DNA of 64,000 nt from contig DATIJK010000050.1 of assembly GCA_035478715.1 (NCBI GenBank), forward strand, positions 1 to 64,000. Direction: 5' to 3'. Shown piece after piece: positions 43,236-51,804 of the stretch. The stretch's first letter is position 1. Each line of letters begins with the position of its first letter. Below the pieces are notes generated by a model. It did no database searches, had not been told where the DNA came from, and saw only the letters and a program-made list of their open reading frames with translations. The position numbers were made by a program, and so were the translations under genes. This DNA comes from JAICLK01 sp035478715 (GTDB lineage: Bacteria; Patescibacteriota; Saccharimonadia; Saccharimonadales; UBA4665).

Positions 43236-43743
43236 ACGTATTTTTATAACCCAATCGTTCCCGCAAGTTCTTGATATACAAGTTCAATTCATTTATCAAA
43301 GCCTTTGCAGCTTCGAGATCTCCGTCGGCACTGAACACGTCTGAAAGTCCAATTGCTCCAGGAAATTCGACTTCTATTTCGGCGAAATCTGGGATTCTTT
43401 GAATTAATGACACGACTAATTGCTGCCGGTCCGATAAGGCGGCATTGGCATCCAATGACCTGTCCAATGCTTCTCTCAAAACCGGTTCGGGTACCTCACT
43501 GATAGCTATCCCGCCTAAAAATGTATTCGGAACGGTTGAAAGCACCGTGGCTTCGCACACTAATTCACCCGCAATTGTCGCACCGATATGAAATTTTGTT
43601 CTATTTGCCTCGACGTAAACTTGGCCGTTCTGACCGACGTAATCGTAATCGGCCAACTCCCCCGGGGTACCGCCAATCTGCAAAATATACATATGGCGCG
43701 CATAAGCTAAACCAGTCTGACTGCCATCATCCATGCCGGGCAT
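43228..43743 (-). CDS. Hypothetical protein
   Basis: 171 residues. N-terminal half beta-rich (HMYILQIGGTPGELADYDYV, VYVEANRTKFHIGATIAGEL), C-terminal half helical and acidic, ending in a basic helix (YIKNLRERLGYKN). No known domain. An extended -10 (TGG + TTTAAT) ends 6 nt before the ATG. Confidence 0.5.
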   Translation of the reverse strand: MPGMDDGSQTGLAYARHMYILQIGGTPGELADYDYVGQNGQVYVEANRTKFHIGATIAGELVCEATVLSTVPNTFLGGIAISEVPEPVLREALDRSLDANAALSDRQQLVVSLIQRIPDFAEIEVEFPGAIGLSDVFSADGDLEAAKALINELNLYIKNLRERLGYKNTFS

Positions 43744-43749
43744 TGCATC

Positions 43750-43758
43750 ATTAAACCA
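43750..43758 (-). promoter_or_regulatory. Extended -10, leaderless
   Basis: Minus strand TGG + TTTAAT ends 6 nt before the ATG at 43743. Confidence 0.4.
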
Positions 43759-43834
43759 AATAAGTATTCCGTAGCAAAACTGTTGTATAATCTATCTTGA
43801 TAATTTATAGAAAGAAATTAAAGAAGGATTTCTG

Positions 43835-44716
43835 ATGAAAAAACTGCTGAACGACCGAAATGGTTTCACTGTGCTTGAAATGTTCATCATCGTAATAATG
43901 GTGGCCGTGATAGGTTTTGCAGGCTGGTATGTTTATGATCACCATCGCGCCAAAGCTACCACCAAAAGTCAAGCGCAATCCAAAACGGTTACTGAATCAA
44001 ACATTACGATTCCCGAACAGATCGCCGCGCTAAGAAAGTCAGTGCCCGCGCAATACTCGAACGTTTCAGAGGTATCGATGAATGGAACGAACGGTAACGT
44101 CTTGTATCTTGACTACCAGGTCCCTGGATATTCATACAGTGCGCTTGCCGACGCTTTACCGGCAAACTATTCGATACAGTTTGTACCAAAAAATGCTAAA
44201 GCTGATGTGCCGGCTGGTGTCAGAACAGCGGTACAATCCGAGCTGGAGTCGGCAGGATTTGTGAAGTCTGATTATGCAACCAAACAATACGGCGGACAAC
44301 AAAGTACAAATAATAGCGACCAATATTTCACAACTAGTACAAAAGTGTGCGATATTAACGTTTCTAAACAGCCTAACGCTCCTTGGGTCACGTTAGTTTG
44401 CGATACTAAAACAGACCTTGCCAAAATCGCGAAACAAGCTAAACCATTCGCGGATGCATATAAAACCGGAAATTCTAATAAAAGCCCACAATACATAGGA
44501 TTCGCCGTGATTGCTAAGAACAAGGCTGGGACATACCAAAATGCGCAAGCGTCAACAGACGGCCGCGGCGCGTATTTCTACAAAAAAACAACCGACACGA
44601 CATGGCATTACTTCGGCAGCTCGCTGGAAGGTTTGGGATGCACTGACATCGTCAACAATCCGTCAGCAAAACTTGCATTTGCCGACATATGTAATAGTTC
44701 TGCTTACATTAATTAG
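43835..44716 (+). CDS. Type IV pilin-like protein
   Basis: 293 residues, AAGGA upstream. The prepilin signal RNGFTVLEMFIIVIMVAV with Glu at +5 starts near residue 9. The rest is a large extracytoplasmic domain with QIAALRKSVPAQYSNVSEV, a pair of cysteines near TKVCDINVS and VTLVCDTKT, and another pair near the end (LGCTDIV, ADICNSS). Larger than major pilins, so a minor or adhesive pseudopilin is more likely. Confidence 0.75.
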   Translation: MKKLLNDRNGFTVLEMFIIVIMVAVIGFAGWYVYDHHRAKATTKSQAQSKTVTESNITIPEQIAALRKSVPAQYSNVSEVSMNGTNGNVLYLDYQVPGYSYSALADALPANYSIQFVPKNAKADVPAGVRTAVQSELESAGFVKSDYATKQYGGQQSTNNSDQYFTTSTKVCDINVSKQPNAPWVTLVCDTKTDLAKIAKQAKPFADAYKTGNSNKSPQYIGFAVIAKNKAGTYQNAQASTDGRGAYFYKKTTDTTWHYFGSSLEGLGCTDIVNNPSAKLAFADICNSSAYIN

Positions 44717-44791
44717 CGAAAGTAATCAGTTTTTATTGACCGCTTTCCTTGAAAAACCCCGGTTATCCCTGTAAAATAACAACGTCTTAGC

Positions 44792-44867
44792 GGCGCTTTA
44801 GCTCAGTTGGTAGAGCAGAGGCCTGAAGAGCCTTGTGTCCCCAGTTCGAGTCTGGGAGGCGCCACCA
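44792..44867 (+). tRNA. tRNA-Phe (GAA)
   Basis: Acceptor GGCGCTT/AGGCGCC, D-arm GCTC-AGTTGGTA-GAGC, anticodon loop CTGAAGA (GAA), T-loop TTCGAGT, A73 and encoded CCA. A 15-bp copy of its 3' end is at 45021-45035. Confidence 0.95.
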
Positions 44868-44903
44868 CGAAATGACCCGACAAATTGTCGGGTTTTTTCG
44901 TGG
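44864..44903 (+). terminator. Terminator of tRNA-Phe
   Basis: CCACGAAATGACCCGACAA pairs with TTGTCGGGTTTTTTCGTGG; includes the tRNA CCA and a T6 run. Confidence 0.85.
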
Positions 44904-45196
44904 TGGTACTCACAGCGAGTAATGCCATAGGCGGTTCGATAATTTCGCGATTAGCGAAATTATATGCCGAGCCCGACCTGCCTGTCATTATAAAAAATAG
45001 GCAGGCCGGCGCGAAGCTATAGTCTGGGAGGCGCCTCTAAATAAGGATCTCAGCTCATCAGAGATATTTTCATGGTTTCTTTAGTCGCCGCTTGCCGCAA
45101 GTATATTATGTAAAATATCGCACAATGCAAAATCAATCATAAGCAGTATAATTAAATCTGAACAGTCGCTGAACGTGTGAATATTGATGATAACTT
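44904..45196. other. Gene-free spacer with hairpins and a tRNA-Phe 3'-end copy
   Basis: Contains a perfect 10-bp-arm palindrome ATAATTTCGC-GATTA-GCGAAATTAT (44939-44963), a second imperfect one (CCTGCC...GGCAGG, about 44975-45010) and AGTCTGGGAGGCGCC at 45021-45035, identical to the end of tRNA-Phe. The order terminator, hairpin, hairpin, tail copy mirrors the tRNA-Val locus. No gene seen from 45036 to 45196. Confidence 0.6.
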
Positions 45197-46066
45197 ATGC
45201 GTCGCTTACACACAAAACTTAAAAAACGATTATCTCACCGTGGCGACACGCTCGTCGAAGTGTTGATAGCGCTGGCAATCATCAGCGCGATTCTGGGTGG
45301 CGCATTCACGGTCACGCGAAGTAGTATTTTAGCGGTGCACGATTCGGGCGAGCACCAAACCGCATGGAGCCTTGCTCAGACACAACTAGAAAAACTAAAA
45401 AGTCGGGCGGATTCGGATCCGGATTCGGTTTTTAGCACGGATGGGAATTTCTGCATAAGTCATGGCAGCGCGGTAAGCCTTGCGACTGATGCCGAATGCA
45501 GCGTAGACAGTTCAGGCATCCCCACGACCACCCAGCCTGTCTATAACGAATCGATCGCGTATAACTCGAGTACTAGTATTTTTACTATAACGATAAATTG
45601 GCCAAGAATCGGCGGCGGTAATGATCAAGTCCAAATGTCATACCGGCTATATGCACCGTCAGGATCGTTAGGCGGCAGCCCGAGCGGTAGCGCTGATTTC
45701 GGCGATCCTCCTCCGTATGATTGTACGGATGATTGCGAGCCCGATGACGGTGGCTCAGGGCCACCGCCGCCGCCGGATTATTTCTGGGGTTGGGGGTTTC
45801 AAAACCACACCGATCCAAGCGAAGCGAGTCTGATCACGGGTTGTGAATGGGATTGGGGTGATGGAACGCCGCCATTAGTCAATGAAGCATGCATGCCGAA
45901 CGAAGAAACCGATCACGAATTCGCGCCGCCGCCAGGTTTTGATCCAACTTATAACCCCTCTGTGTGCTATACGTTACATTATACGGTCACTTTGACTGTT
46001 CACTTGATAAACGGACTCAGCCCAACAAAATCGAACATATATGATGTACCCGGCTGCCCGGGATAG
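45197..46066 (+). CDS. Type IV pseudopilin-like protein with PKD-like domain
   Basis: 289 residues. Prepilin signal HRGDTLVEVLIALAIISA (Glu at +5, helix), then SGEHQTAWSLAQTQLEKL, which matches the PulG/GspI-type helix. A Pro/Gly/Asp-rich linker (about 150-195) leads to a C-terminal beta-domain with ITGCEWDWGDGTPPLVN, DHEFAPPPG and YTLHYTVTLTVHL, the PKD signature WDWGDGT. The fusion puts an adhesive Ig-like domain at the exposed end of a minor pilin. Confidence 0.75.
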   Translation: MRRLHTKLKKRLSHRGDTLVEVLIALAIISAILGGAFTVTRSSILAVHDSGEHQTAWSLAQTQLEKLKSRADSDPDSVFSTDGNFCISHGSAVSLATDAECSVDSSGIPTTTQPVYNESIAYNSSTSIFTITINWPRIGGGNDQVQMSYRLYAPSGSLGGSPSGSADFGDPPPYDCTDDCEPDDGGSGPPPPPDYFWGWGFQNHTDPSEASLITGCEWDWGDGTPPLVNEACMPNEETDHEFAPPPGFDPTYNPSVCYTLHYTVTLTVHLINGLSPTKSNIYDVPGCPG

Positions 46067-46140
46067 ATACTAGCTTTAAACCCGACACATAGACAATGCA
46101 CGTGTAGGCCTATTCAATGTGTTGTAAAAAATATAATAAA

Positions 46141-46149
46141 TGGTATAAT
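46141..46149 (+). promoter_or_regulatory. Promoter of the 46159 gene
   Basis: TGG + TATAAT (46144-46149) preceded 16 nt upstream by TTGTAA; 9 nt to the ATG, so a leader of two or three nt at most. Confidence 0.5.
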
Positions 46150-46158
46150 ATTTATTGT

Positions 46159-46695
46159 ATGACTAAAGCATCAGAAACGTTGACCGATATGCGTGTTTCC
46201 GAGTCTCGCAAAGGCATGATTGCTGGTATGGCCAGCCGTATCGGAGGTGCTGCACTTGTCTTTGCGGGCGGCTTTCTTTCAGCAAAACTTGGACCGGTAG
46301 CCGGGCTTGCGGTTGCTGTCCCAGGTGCCGGCGCTGTAAGCTGCGGCCTAAGGTTGGGGCTCGAACGCGGTGCTGCAAAAGAGCGCAATGATCAGCGAAA
46401 GAAATTAGGAGGAGAAATTGTTTCCGGGGTCACAGATACTAGAAAAATAGTAAATGAAGGGCTTTTCGCATTGACTGCAACGACCGGACCGTTCATAGAA
46501 ACCGCTTTAGCTGGAGCGACAGGGATCGAGGTTGGATATATCGGGGATACACATAATCAATTCGTGTGGCCATTTGAAGCTAGCACCGGTTCAGTTGCTG
46601 TAGGTCTCGCCGCTTGGATAGAGTTTACGATAGTTAATGCCGGCAAGCTAACCGAAGTCACGCCTCGCATGCACAACTTTCTGCATTTAAGCTAG
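46159..46695 (+). CDS. Hypothetical membrane-associated protein
   Basis: 178 residues from ATG 46159. A glycine/alanine-rich hydrophobic hairpin (ASRIGGAALVFAGGFLSAKL, PVAGLAVAVPGAGAVSCG) is followed by a charged stretch and a helical C-terminal half (FVWPFEASTGSVAVGLAAWI). Two to four membrane segments possible. Function unknown. Confidence 0.5.
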   Translation: MTKASETLTDMRVSESRKGMIAGMASRIGGAALVFAGGFLSAKLGPVAGLAVAVPGAGAVSCGLRLGLERGAAKERNDQRKKLGGEIVSGVTDTRKIVNEGLFALTATTGPFIETALAGATGIEVGYIGDTHNQFVWPFEASTGSVAVGLAAWIEFTIVNAGKLTEVTPRMHNFLHLS

Positions 46696-46734
46696 TACGA
46701 CCCATGATATTAATAAGCAAGATTTAACACTATT

Positions 46735-46743
46735 TGTTATACT
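46735..46743 (+). promoter_or_regulatory. Extended -10, leaderless
   Basis: TGT + TATACT (46738-46743) ends 6 nt before the ATG at 46750. Confidence 0.55.
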
Positions 46744-46749
46744 CAGCAA

Positions 46750-47526
46750 ATGCGCAAAAGCTCTATTGCAAACAGACACGACAGTGCGGGTGACTACGAA
46801 GAAGAAATTTTTGAAAGTGATAAACCTGAACGAGTCATCATCGGTGTGCATGGCGGCGGGGTGCGGCGGTGGGACGGCGAGAAATTTTTCTACGCGATAG
46901 CAGAGCATTATACCGATTCAGCAATCATGCTTGTCGATCAAAATCAGCAGAGCGGCGAATTTATTAAGAACAATCCGCTGTCAATTGCGATCGAGCGCAT
47001 CAATAATCTGGTCACGGAAGCTAAAAAAAATCATCCTGGTGTGCCAATTATAATTATTGCGCACTCTTTCGGGTGCGGTGTCGCATCGATGGTAAATTTA
47101 AATGATATTCAATCGCTGGTACTAGTAACGCCAACGGCAGGCAGTTCATACCAAAGTTATATTGAACGGCACGGCAAAGAAGCCGAAAACGGATTGCAAG
47201 TAACAACGAGTGATGGGCTGAAAAAAGAATATACGGCAGCTTTCATGCAATCCATAAAAGGCATTACGTGGGAAGATACATATACCAAACTAACTAAAGG
47301 CAGTGTACCCGTTTATGTGTTTGAAGCCGGCTCGGACGAAATCATCGGCCCGGAACGGTACGTGCTACGGGATATCCCATTCAAAGAGTATTTAATCCTG
47401 GACGGCGCCCCGCACAATTTGTCTGGCAAATATCTTGACGACTTCTTTGCTAAACTCGACCCGCTTCTGCACTTAGCAATTCCAGTGAAAGCTGGAATCA
47501 AGTCAAAAAAATCTTCGATCGTTTGA
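46750..47526 (+). CDS. Alpha/beta hydrolase
   Basis: 258 residues. IIIIAHSFGCGVA holds the nucleophile Ser in the elbow, FEAGSDEIIG the acid Asp, and DGAPHNLSG the His, in correct order. VIIGVHGGGVRRWDG forms the oxyanion strand. No signal peptide, so cytosolic. Substrate unknown. The last codons (LAIPVKAGIKS) are written over a small palindromic repeat at 47479-47498, which may have extended the gene. Confidence 0.8.
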   Translation: MRKSSIANRHDSAGDYEEEIFESDKPERVIIGVHGGGVRRWDGEKFFYAIAEHYTDSAIMLVDQNQQSGEFIKNNPLSIAIERINNLVTEAKKNHPGVPIIIIAHSFGCGVASMVNLNDIQSLVLVTPTAGSSYQSYIERHGKEAENGLQVTTSDGLKKEYTAAFMQSIKGITWEDTYTKLTKGSVPVYVFEAGSDEIIGPERYVLRDIPFKEYLILDGAPHNLSGKYLDDFFAKLDPLLHLAIPVKAGIKSKKSSIV

Positions 47527-47655
47527 ACCGCTTCATAAATAATTGATGCACAATCAGTCTGACTGCATAAACGCTGTAAAATATATTACATTGTGTTGTA
47601 ACAGCAATTTTAATTTGATACCGTACTACAACGTGTTTAATTTTAGGAGGGGGCT

Positions 47656-47787
47656 ATGAGACAAAATTTATTCAATACACTCGGTCTGCTAATAAACAAA
47701 ATGAAAAATACATTCGGTAATACATTGGTTCTTGCCCCGGCAAAGTGCGTGGTAGTACCAAGCGGCGTCCGACGCTGGCAGCGGTGA
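47656..47787 (+). CDS. Small protein with perfect Shine-Dalgarno
   Basis: 43 codons from ATG 47656 to TGA 47785. AGGAGG at 47645-47650 is a consensus site with 5-nt spacing, one of the strongest in the window. MRQNLFNTLGLLINKMK could form an amphipathic helix; the C-terminal half contains VLAPAKCVVVPSGVRRW. No family known. The flanking 47527-47655 and 47788-47859 appear non-coding. Confidence 0.45.
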   Translation: MRQNLFNTLGLLINKMKNTFGNTLVLAPAKCVVVPSGVRRWQR

Positions 47788-47843
47788 AGCCATATTCGTA
47801 AAAAATAGGTATATCCGGTTGTTGGGAGCGGCGAAATTCGTTA

Positions 47844-47852
47844 TGCTTAGAT
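47844..47852 (+). promoter_or_regulatory. Extended -10, leaderless
   Basis: TGC + TTAGAT (47847-47852) ends 7 nt before the ATG at 47860. Confidence 0.5.
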
Positions 47853-47859
47853 TAATTTC

Positions 47860-49032
47860 ATGAAGCAATTCGCCAAGCGGTTATCGATTTCTACGGCAGG
47901 CATTCTCGCGGTCATTTTCGCGCTTGCACCGAGTGCGTATGCGGCAGTCAGTATCACGGAATTTCCGGCGACAACGCCAGGCAGCCAGCCGTGGGGAATT
48001 GCAAAAGGGTTTGACGGGAAAATGTGGTTTACGGAAGATGCCGCTAATAACATCGCCCGTATTACTCCTAGTGGTATTGTAACGGAGTTCCCGATTCCGA
48101 CGCCGAACAGCGGCGCAACCGGTATCACTGCGGGTCCGGACGGAAATCTATGGTTCGTCGAAGAAAATACTGATACGGTCGGCAAGATCACCTCGAGCGG
48201 AACGGTAACGGAGTTCCCGGGGGCTGGCACGAATCCGTTCGAAATAACAACTGGTGCCGACGGCAACCTATGGTATGCGGTTAACGCCTACACAAATTTA
48301 GCTAATTCTCGGATCGGCAGGATTACCCCCGGTGGCGCCATCACACTCTTTGCGATTCCCACGCCAAGCAGTGGGCCCTCAAGTATCGCAACAGGTAACG
48401 ATGGCAACGTCTGGTTCACCGAAGCAACGAACAAGATCGGCAAAATAACGCCTGCCGGGTTTGTTACCGAATACACTGTGCCAACTCCCAGCAGCAACCT
48501 CGCCGGCATCGCGCCAGGCTCGGATGGCAACGTCTGGTTCACCGAAGGTGCCACCGCAAAGATCGGCAAAATAACACCGGCTGGAGTGATTACCGAATTC
48601 AATATGCCGGGCGGACGCAATGCCAATTTCATGGGCAAAGGTCCGGACGGCAACGTCTGGTTCACCGAAAGTACCGCGAACAAAGTCGGATTCATCACGT
48701 CGAAAGGCGTCATTTCCGAATTTGATATTCCCACGCAGACCAGCAACCCGCTAGCTATAACGGCCGGTTATAACGGTCGCATGTGGTTCGCGGAACAGAA
48801 CACCAGCCAAGTCGGTGAAGTGTCAGGCTTAACAATCCCAAAAAGTAGCACGAACTCAAACAGCACCGTGGGCGATCCCGACACTGGTTACGGATCTCCG
48901 AACAGGTCGAATCCAATTGCGTGGATTCTGATAAGCGCATCGACCATCACGTTACTGGCAGGATTTGTAGTCGCGCTCAAGCAAAAGTCAAGGTTCCGGC
49001 GTCCGGTGGACGGGCCTCCGGATCCGGTATAA
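47860..49032 (+). CDS. Surface Vgb/SMP-30-like beta-propeller
   Basis: 390 residues. Signal peptide (STAGILAVIFALAPSAYAA), seven similar blades of about 42 residues each with GPDGNLWFVE or GSDGNVWFTE followed by KIGKITPAG and ITEF, and a C-terminal transmembrane helix (AWILISASTITLLAGFVVAL) with a basic tail. The repeats are those of virginiamycin B lyase (Vgb), but membrane anchoring outside the cell argues for a binding role. Blade residues are strongly conserved among themselves, suggesting recent internal duplication. Confidence 0.82.
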   Translation: MKQFAKRLSISTAGILAVIFALAPSAYAAVSITEFPATTPGSQPWGIAKGFDGKMWFTEDAANNIARITPSGIVTEFPIPTPNSGATGITAGPDGNLWFVEENTDTVGKITSSGTVTEFPGAGTNPFEITTGADGNLWYAVNAYTNLANSRIGRITPGGAITLFAIPTPSSGPSSIATGNDGNVWFTEATNKIGKITPAGFVTEYTVPTPSSNLAGIAPGSDGNVWFTEGATAKIGKITPAGVITEFNMPGGRNANFMGKGPDGNVWFTESTANKVGFITSKGVISEFDIPTQTSNPLAITAGYNGRMWFAEQNTSQVGEVSGLTIPKSSTNSNSTVGDPDTGYGSPNRSNPIAWILISASTITLLAGFVVALKQKSRFRRPVDGPPDPV

Positions 49033-49056
49033 AATTGTAAAGCTACTATTAATAAC

Positions 49057-49746
49057 ATGCAGTCTTCACCCAAATCATCTAACGCAGGATTTACAACGAT
49101 CATTCTAATAATTGTTGTCGGCGTGCTAGCAATTTCCGCGGTAGGTTATTGGGCATTCATGAATCGAAGCCGCAACGTTGCGCTCCAGGGCACGCTAACT
49201 GCATCGGATTGCGGCAGTAGTAATGGATGCCAGACATATAACGTACAGGCATCTGATGGCAAGACATATGACTTGAAGGTCAGCAGTCCGCCAGCGAATG
49301 TATCTTCGGGGGATAAAGTAACGGTCACCGGAACGAACACTGCCGCTGATTCTAAACACATCAATGTCACTTCTATAAATCCTGTTGGGCCAATACCGAC
49401 GCCAACTACGGCACCCAGCCCCACACCATCACCATCAACCCAACCAATTTACCCGCACAATATAACATTTAGCTCCACGATCGTAAGCGACACTTGTTCA
49501 ACGGTTGATAAAACGGGCGGACCGCCAGCCGGTGATGTCGGCTGTGGTATTACGACAAAAAATGGCTGGGTGATAGCAGTACGTATAGGTAATATTAATC
49601 CCGGATCAGTTCACCCAGGGCAAATTGTTAACGCTCCGTCATATACCGAATCGTGGAAAGGCAAAAGTGTGAGTGTTTATGCGCAGGCCATTGCCGACGA
49701 CAATGCTACGATTTTAACGAACAGTAGTTATTACGTAAAGTTTTAA
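49057..49746 (+). CDS. Single-pass exported protein with pilin-like N-terminus
   Basis: 229 residues. SNAGFTTIILIIVVGVLAIS resembles a prepilin signal but lacks Glu at +5, so processing is uncertain. The outer part has an OB-like segment (YNVQASDGKTYDLKVSS, GDKVTVTGTN), a Pro/Thr linker (PTPTTAPSPTPSPST) and a second similar beta-domain. Starts 24 bp after the propeller gene, so probably co-transcribed with it. Confidence 0.6.
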   Translation: MQSSPKSSNAGFTTIILIIVVGVLAISAVGYWAFMNRSRNVALQGTLTASDCGSSNGCQTYNVQASDGKTYDLKVSSPPANVSSGDKVTVTGTNTAADSKHINVTSINPVGPIPTPTTAPSPTPSPSTQPIYPHNITFSSTIVSDTCSTVDKTGGPPAGDVGCGITTKNGWVIAVRIGNINPGSVHPGQIVNAPSYTESWKGKSVSVYAQAIADDNATILTNSSYYVKF

Positions 49747-49749
49747 TCG

Positions 49750-50175
49750 CTACTTATTCGCCGTGCTTTCTTTCATAGTTATATAAGATTTTTTGATCAG
49801 TTTTTCTAGGATTTCCCGATCGACATCTTCTAGTTTATTTATGTACAGGCAGCCTTTGCCGGTTTTGTGTTTGCCCAGTTTTTCGAGCAAATCTGTGTAA
49901 TCTCCGTGCCCGAGCATCAAGTATAACGTCAGTGCTTGTTTGCGCGGGGAAAATCCGGTCAGCATCCAATCGCCTTCTTGGCTGCTGCGTTCGGATTTGT
50001 AATGATATTGGCCGAAACCGATAATGCTCGTGCCCCACATCTTAGGTTTTTCGCCAGTCAACTGTTCAAAAATTTCCAGCAGCGTAAACCCATCTGCGCG
50101 TTTCTTTTCATCAGCAACCGAATTGATAAAATCGGTAACATCAGCGTCGGTAACTTTGGTCTTTATTTCACCCAT
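49750..50175 (-). CDS. DUF1801 family protein
   Basis: 141 residues. GFTLLEIFEQLTGEKPKMWG, IIGFGQYHYKSE, LTGFSPRKQALTLYLML and KLGKHKTGKGCLYINKLED are the DUF1801 pattern. Small cytosolic protein of unknown biochemistry. A second member is at 54262-54708. Confidence 0.85.
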   Translation of the reverse strand: MGEIKTKVTDADVTDFINSVADEKKRADGFTLLEIFEQLTGEKPKMWGTSIIGFGQYHYKSERSSQEGDWMLTGFSPRKQALTLYLMLGHGDYTDLLEKLGKHKTGKGCLYINKLEDVDREILEKLIKKSYITMKESTANK

Positions 50176-50196
50176 ATAGCAAGTATAACAAGTGTG

Positions 50197-50631
50197 TTAA
50201 TTTGCCGGCACTTTTACCTGAACGGCATTTGCAAGCCAGCCTCTAACTTCTTCATCGACCGGGGGCCATTGCAAGGCTGCAAAATCACCAGTACCAGTAG
50301 GCTCACCAAGGTTATAGCTATGCCTTGTAGACGCTATTGTGCTTTGGCCGCAAAATAAAGCAAGCGGTACCGGGGGATCAATATCACTCCGCAAACCAAC
50401 AATAAACAAGCTCAGTGGGTAATCATCATCAACATGCGGACGGTTTTCCATATTAATCACTACTCCGGCAACGCCAACTCCGTGGAGTCCAATTTCGCCA
50501 ATTGCACCTCTAGCACTACGTTGCATGACCAACAATAGCCCGTGTTCCTCTGCGGCTGGGCTTACGGCTTCAACTGTTTCAATACCGCCGACTATAACCA
50601 ATTTAATTGGCGAACCTTCCGTATATGCCAT
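50197..50631 (-). CDS. Hypothetical protein
   Basis: 144 residues, start supported by GGAGG. Alternating strands and helices (IKLVIVGGIETVEAVSPAAE, GVAGVVINMENRPHVDDD, LSLFIVGLRSD) recall a Rossmann-like or receiver-like fold, without a clear phosphoacceptor. Not assigned. Confidence 0.5.
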   Translation of the reverse strand: MAYTEGSPIKLVIVGGIETVEAVSPAAEEHGLLLVMQRSARGAIGEIGLHGVGVAGVVINMENRPHVDDDYPLSLFIVGLRSDIDPPVPLALFCGQSTIASTRHSYNLGEPTGTGDFAALQWPPVDEEVRGWLANAVQVKVPAN

Positions 50632-50797
50632 TGCCGTACCTCCATTAATTCGTAATTAATGACTATACAACAATTTCGATATTTTTGTCTTTAAGATTTT
50701 TTAATTGCAACGAATCAATCTATATATTTGCAGACAGTTACTGTTTTTATGTACTGATGCACAGAGTATACTGAAGCCATAAGCATAAGGATTTAAT

Positions 50798-51175
50798 ATG
50801 GCCAAATCGCAGCGCAAAGCACAATCAAGTGCCCCAATGAACTGGGCAGTGGCAATTGTAATTGCTTTATTCGTAGGTGTCATTGGCGGCCATTATGTTT
50901 GGCCGGCAAGTGCTGCCACTTCAGGGTGGGCGTATAACTGCCCGCCGCCATTGCCAACATTGCGGGAGTGGTCGAGCAATCATAATTGCGTGATGTTAGC
51001 GCAGCATTGGTTGCAATACCACGGTTTTTACAAGGGGCCAGGTCAAACGGTTGATGGAATTTTTGGCGGCGGAACATATACCGCTGTCCGCAATTTCCAG
51101 GCTAAAAAACATCTGTACGTAGATGGCGTTATAGGTCCGAAAACATGGACGGCCCTGACGAATACGCAATATTAG
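50798..51175 (+). CDS. Exported peptidoglycan-binding domain protein
   Basis: 125 residues. Hydrophobic signal (VAIVIALFVGVIGGHYV) ending ASAAT, then a PG_binding_1 domain: CVMLAQHWLQYHGFYKGPGQ, VDGIFGGGTYTAVRNFQAKK and VDGVIGPKTWTAL. Consists of little else, so it is a free or anchored wall-binding module. Converges with the next gene, overlapping by 4 nt. Confidence 0.87.
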   Translation: MAKSQRKAQSSAPMNWAVAIVIALFVGVIGGHYVWPASAATSGWAYNCPPPLPTLREWSSNHNCVMLAQHWLQYHGFYKGPGQTVDGIFGGGTYTAVRNFQAKKHLYVDGVIGPKTWTALTNTQY

Positions 51176-51804
51176 CTATCAACTTGCCAAGCGGCAATCA
51201 CCGAAGGCAAGCCGAGCACACACAGTATCGCCACTTGGATTAGTTCGTCATGCAGCCGCTGTGTTGATGGAGAGACGTTAACGAGCCAACTTGCAATCAG
51301 CAAAAGTAGTATAGTCCTGTACGATTTTTCATATACGCGATTGCGCACCGTTTTCTGGCGTTCGTCAGATTTTTGCCGGTCTTTTGTGTTCCAGAATGGC
51401 CAGTAGACGAATTTTTGCCTGGTAATTACTAGTAGGACACACGCAACACCTGCAAATAAGCATGCGACACCGATATTTTCAAAGACATACCGCAAGGTGC
51501 CTGGTCCATATGGAGGTTGCTCCGTTGATATGTAGGTAAAGAAAACGCTCGCGGCAGTACTGAATACTGCAAGATCTGCAAGATATCTAGTCAGCTTGCG
51601 GCTTTCAGGCCGGTCGCTCCGTTTTGAGGATCCAAAAATAAAGAAAAGTATTGTAGCTGCAACTAAGAGTGGAACCAATGAAAACGCAACTAACATGAAT
51701 GGCAGCGGAACGATGTTCGGCAAAATCAGGCATAACAGAAGCAGCCCTACGATGATTATGATTGTATAAACTAACACTGACCTGCCGTCGATTGCGCGTT
51801 TCAT
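51172..51804 (-). CDS. Polytopic membrane protein coupled to XRE regulator
   Basis: 210 residues, five or six helices (VYTIIIIVGLLLLCLILP, LPFMLVAFSLVPLLVAATIL and others). Downstream partner of the XRE regulator with an ATGA overlap. This arrangement (small XRE protein plus DUF2178-like membrane protein) is widespread; the membrane partner may antagonise or sense for the regulator. Confidence 0.65.
   Translation of the reverse strand: MKRAIDGRSVLVYTIIIIVGLLLLCLILPNIVPLPFMLVAFSLVPLLVAATILFFIFGSSKRSDRPESRKLTRYLADLAVFSTAASVFFTYISTEQPPYGPGTLRYVFENIGVACLFAGVACVLLVITRQKFVYWPFWNTKDRQKSDERQKTVRNRVYEKSYRTILLLLIASWLVNVSPSTQRLHDELIQVAILCVLGLPSVIAAWQVDS

Noticed and set aside
44803..44988. Minus-strand open frame across tRNA-Phe
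   Set aside because: Antisense tRNA artefact (PPRLELGTQGSSGLC).
47860..49032. Vgb streptogramin lyase (antibiotic resistance)
   Set aside because: Repeats fit the Vgb family, but the signal peptide and C-terminal membrane anchor place it outside the cell, so resistance should not be assumed.
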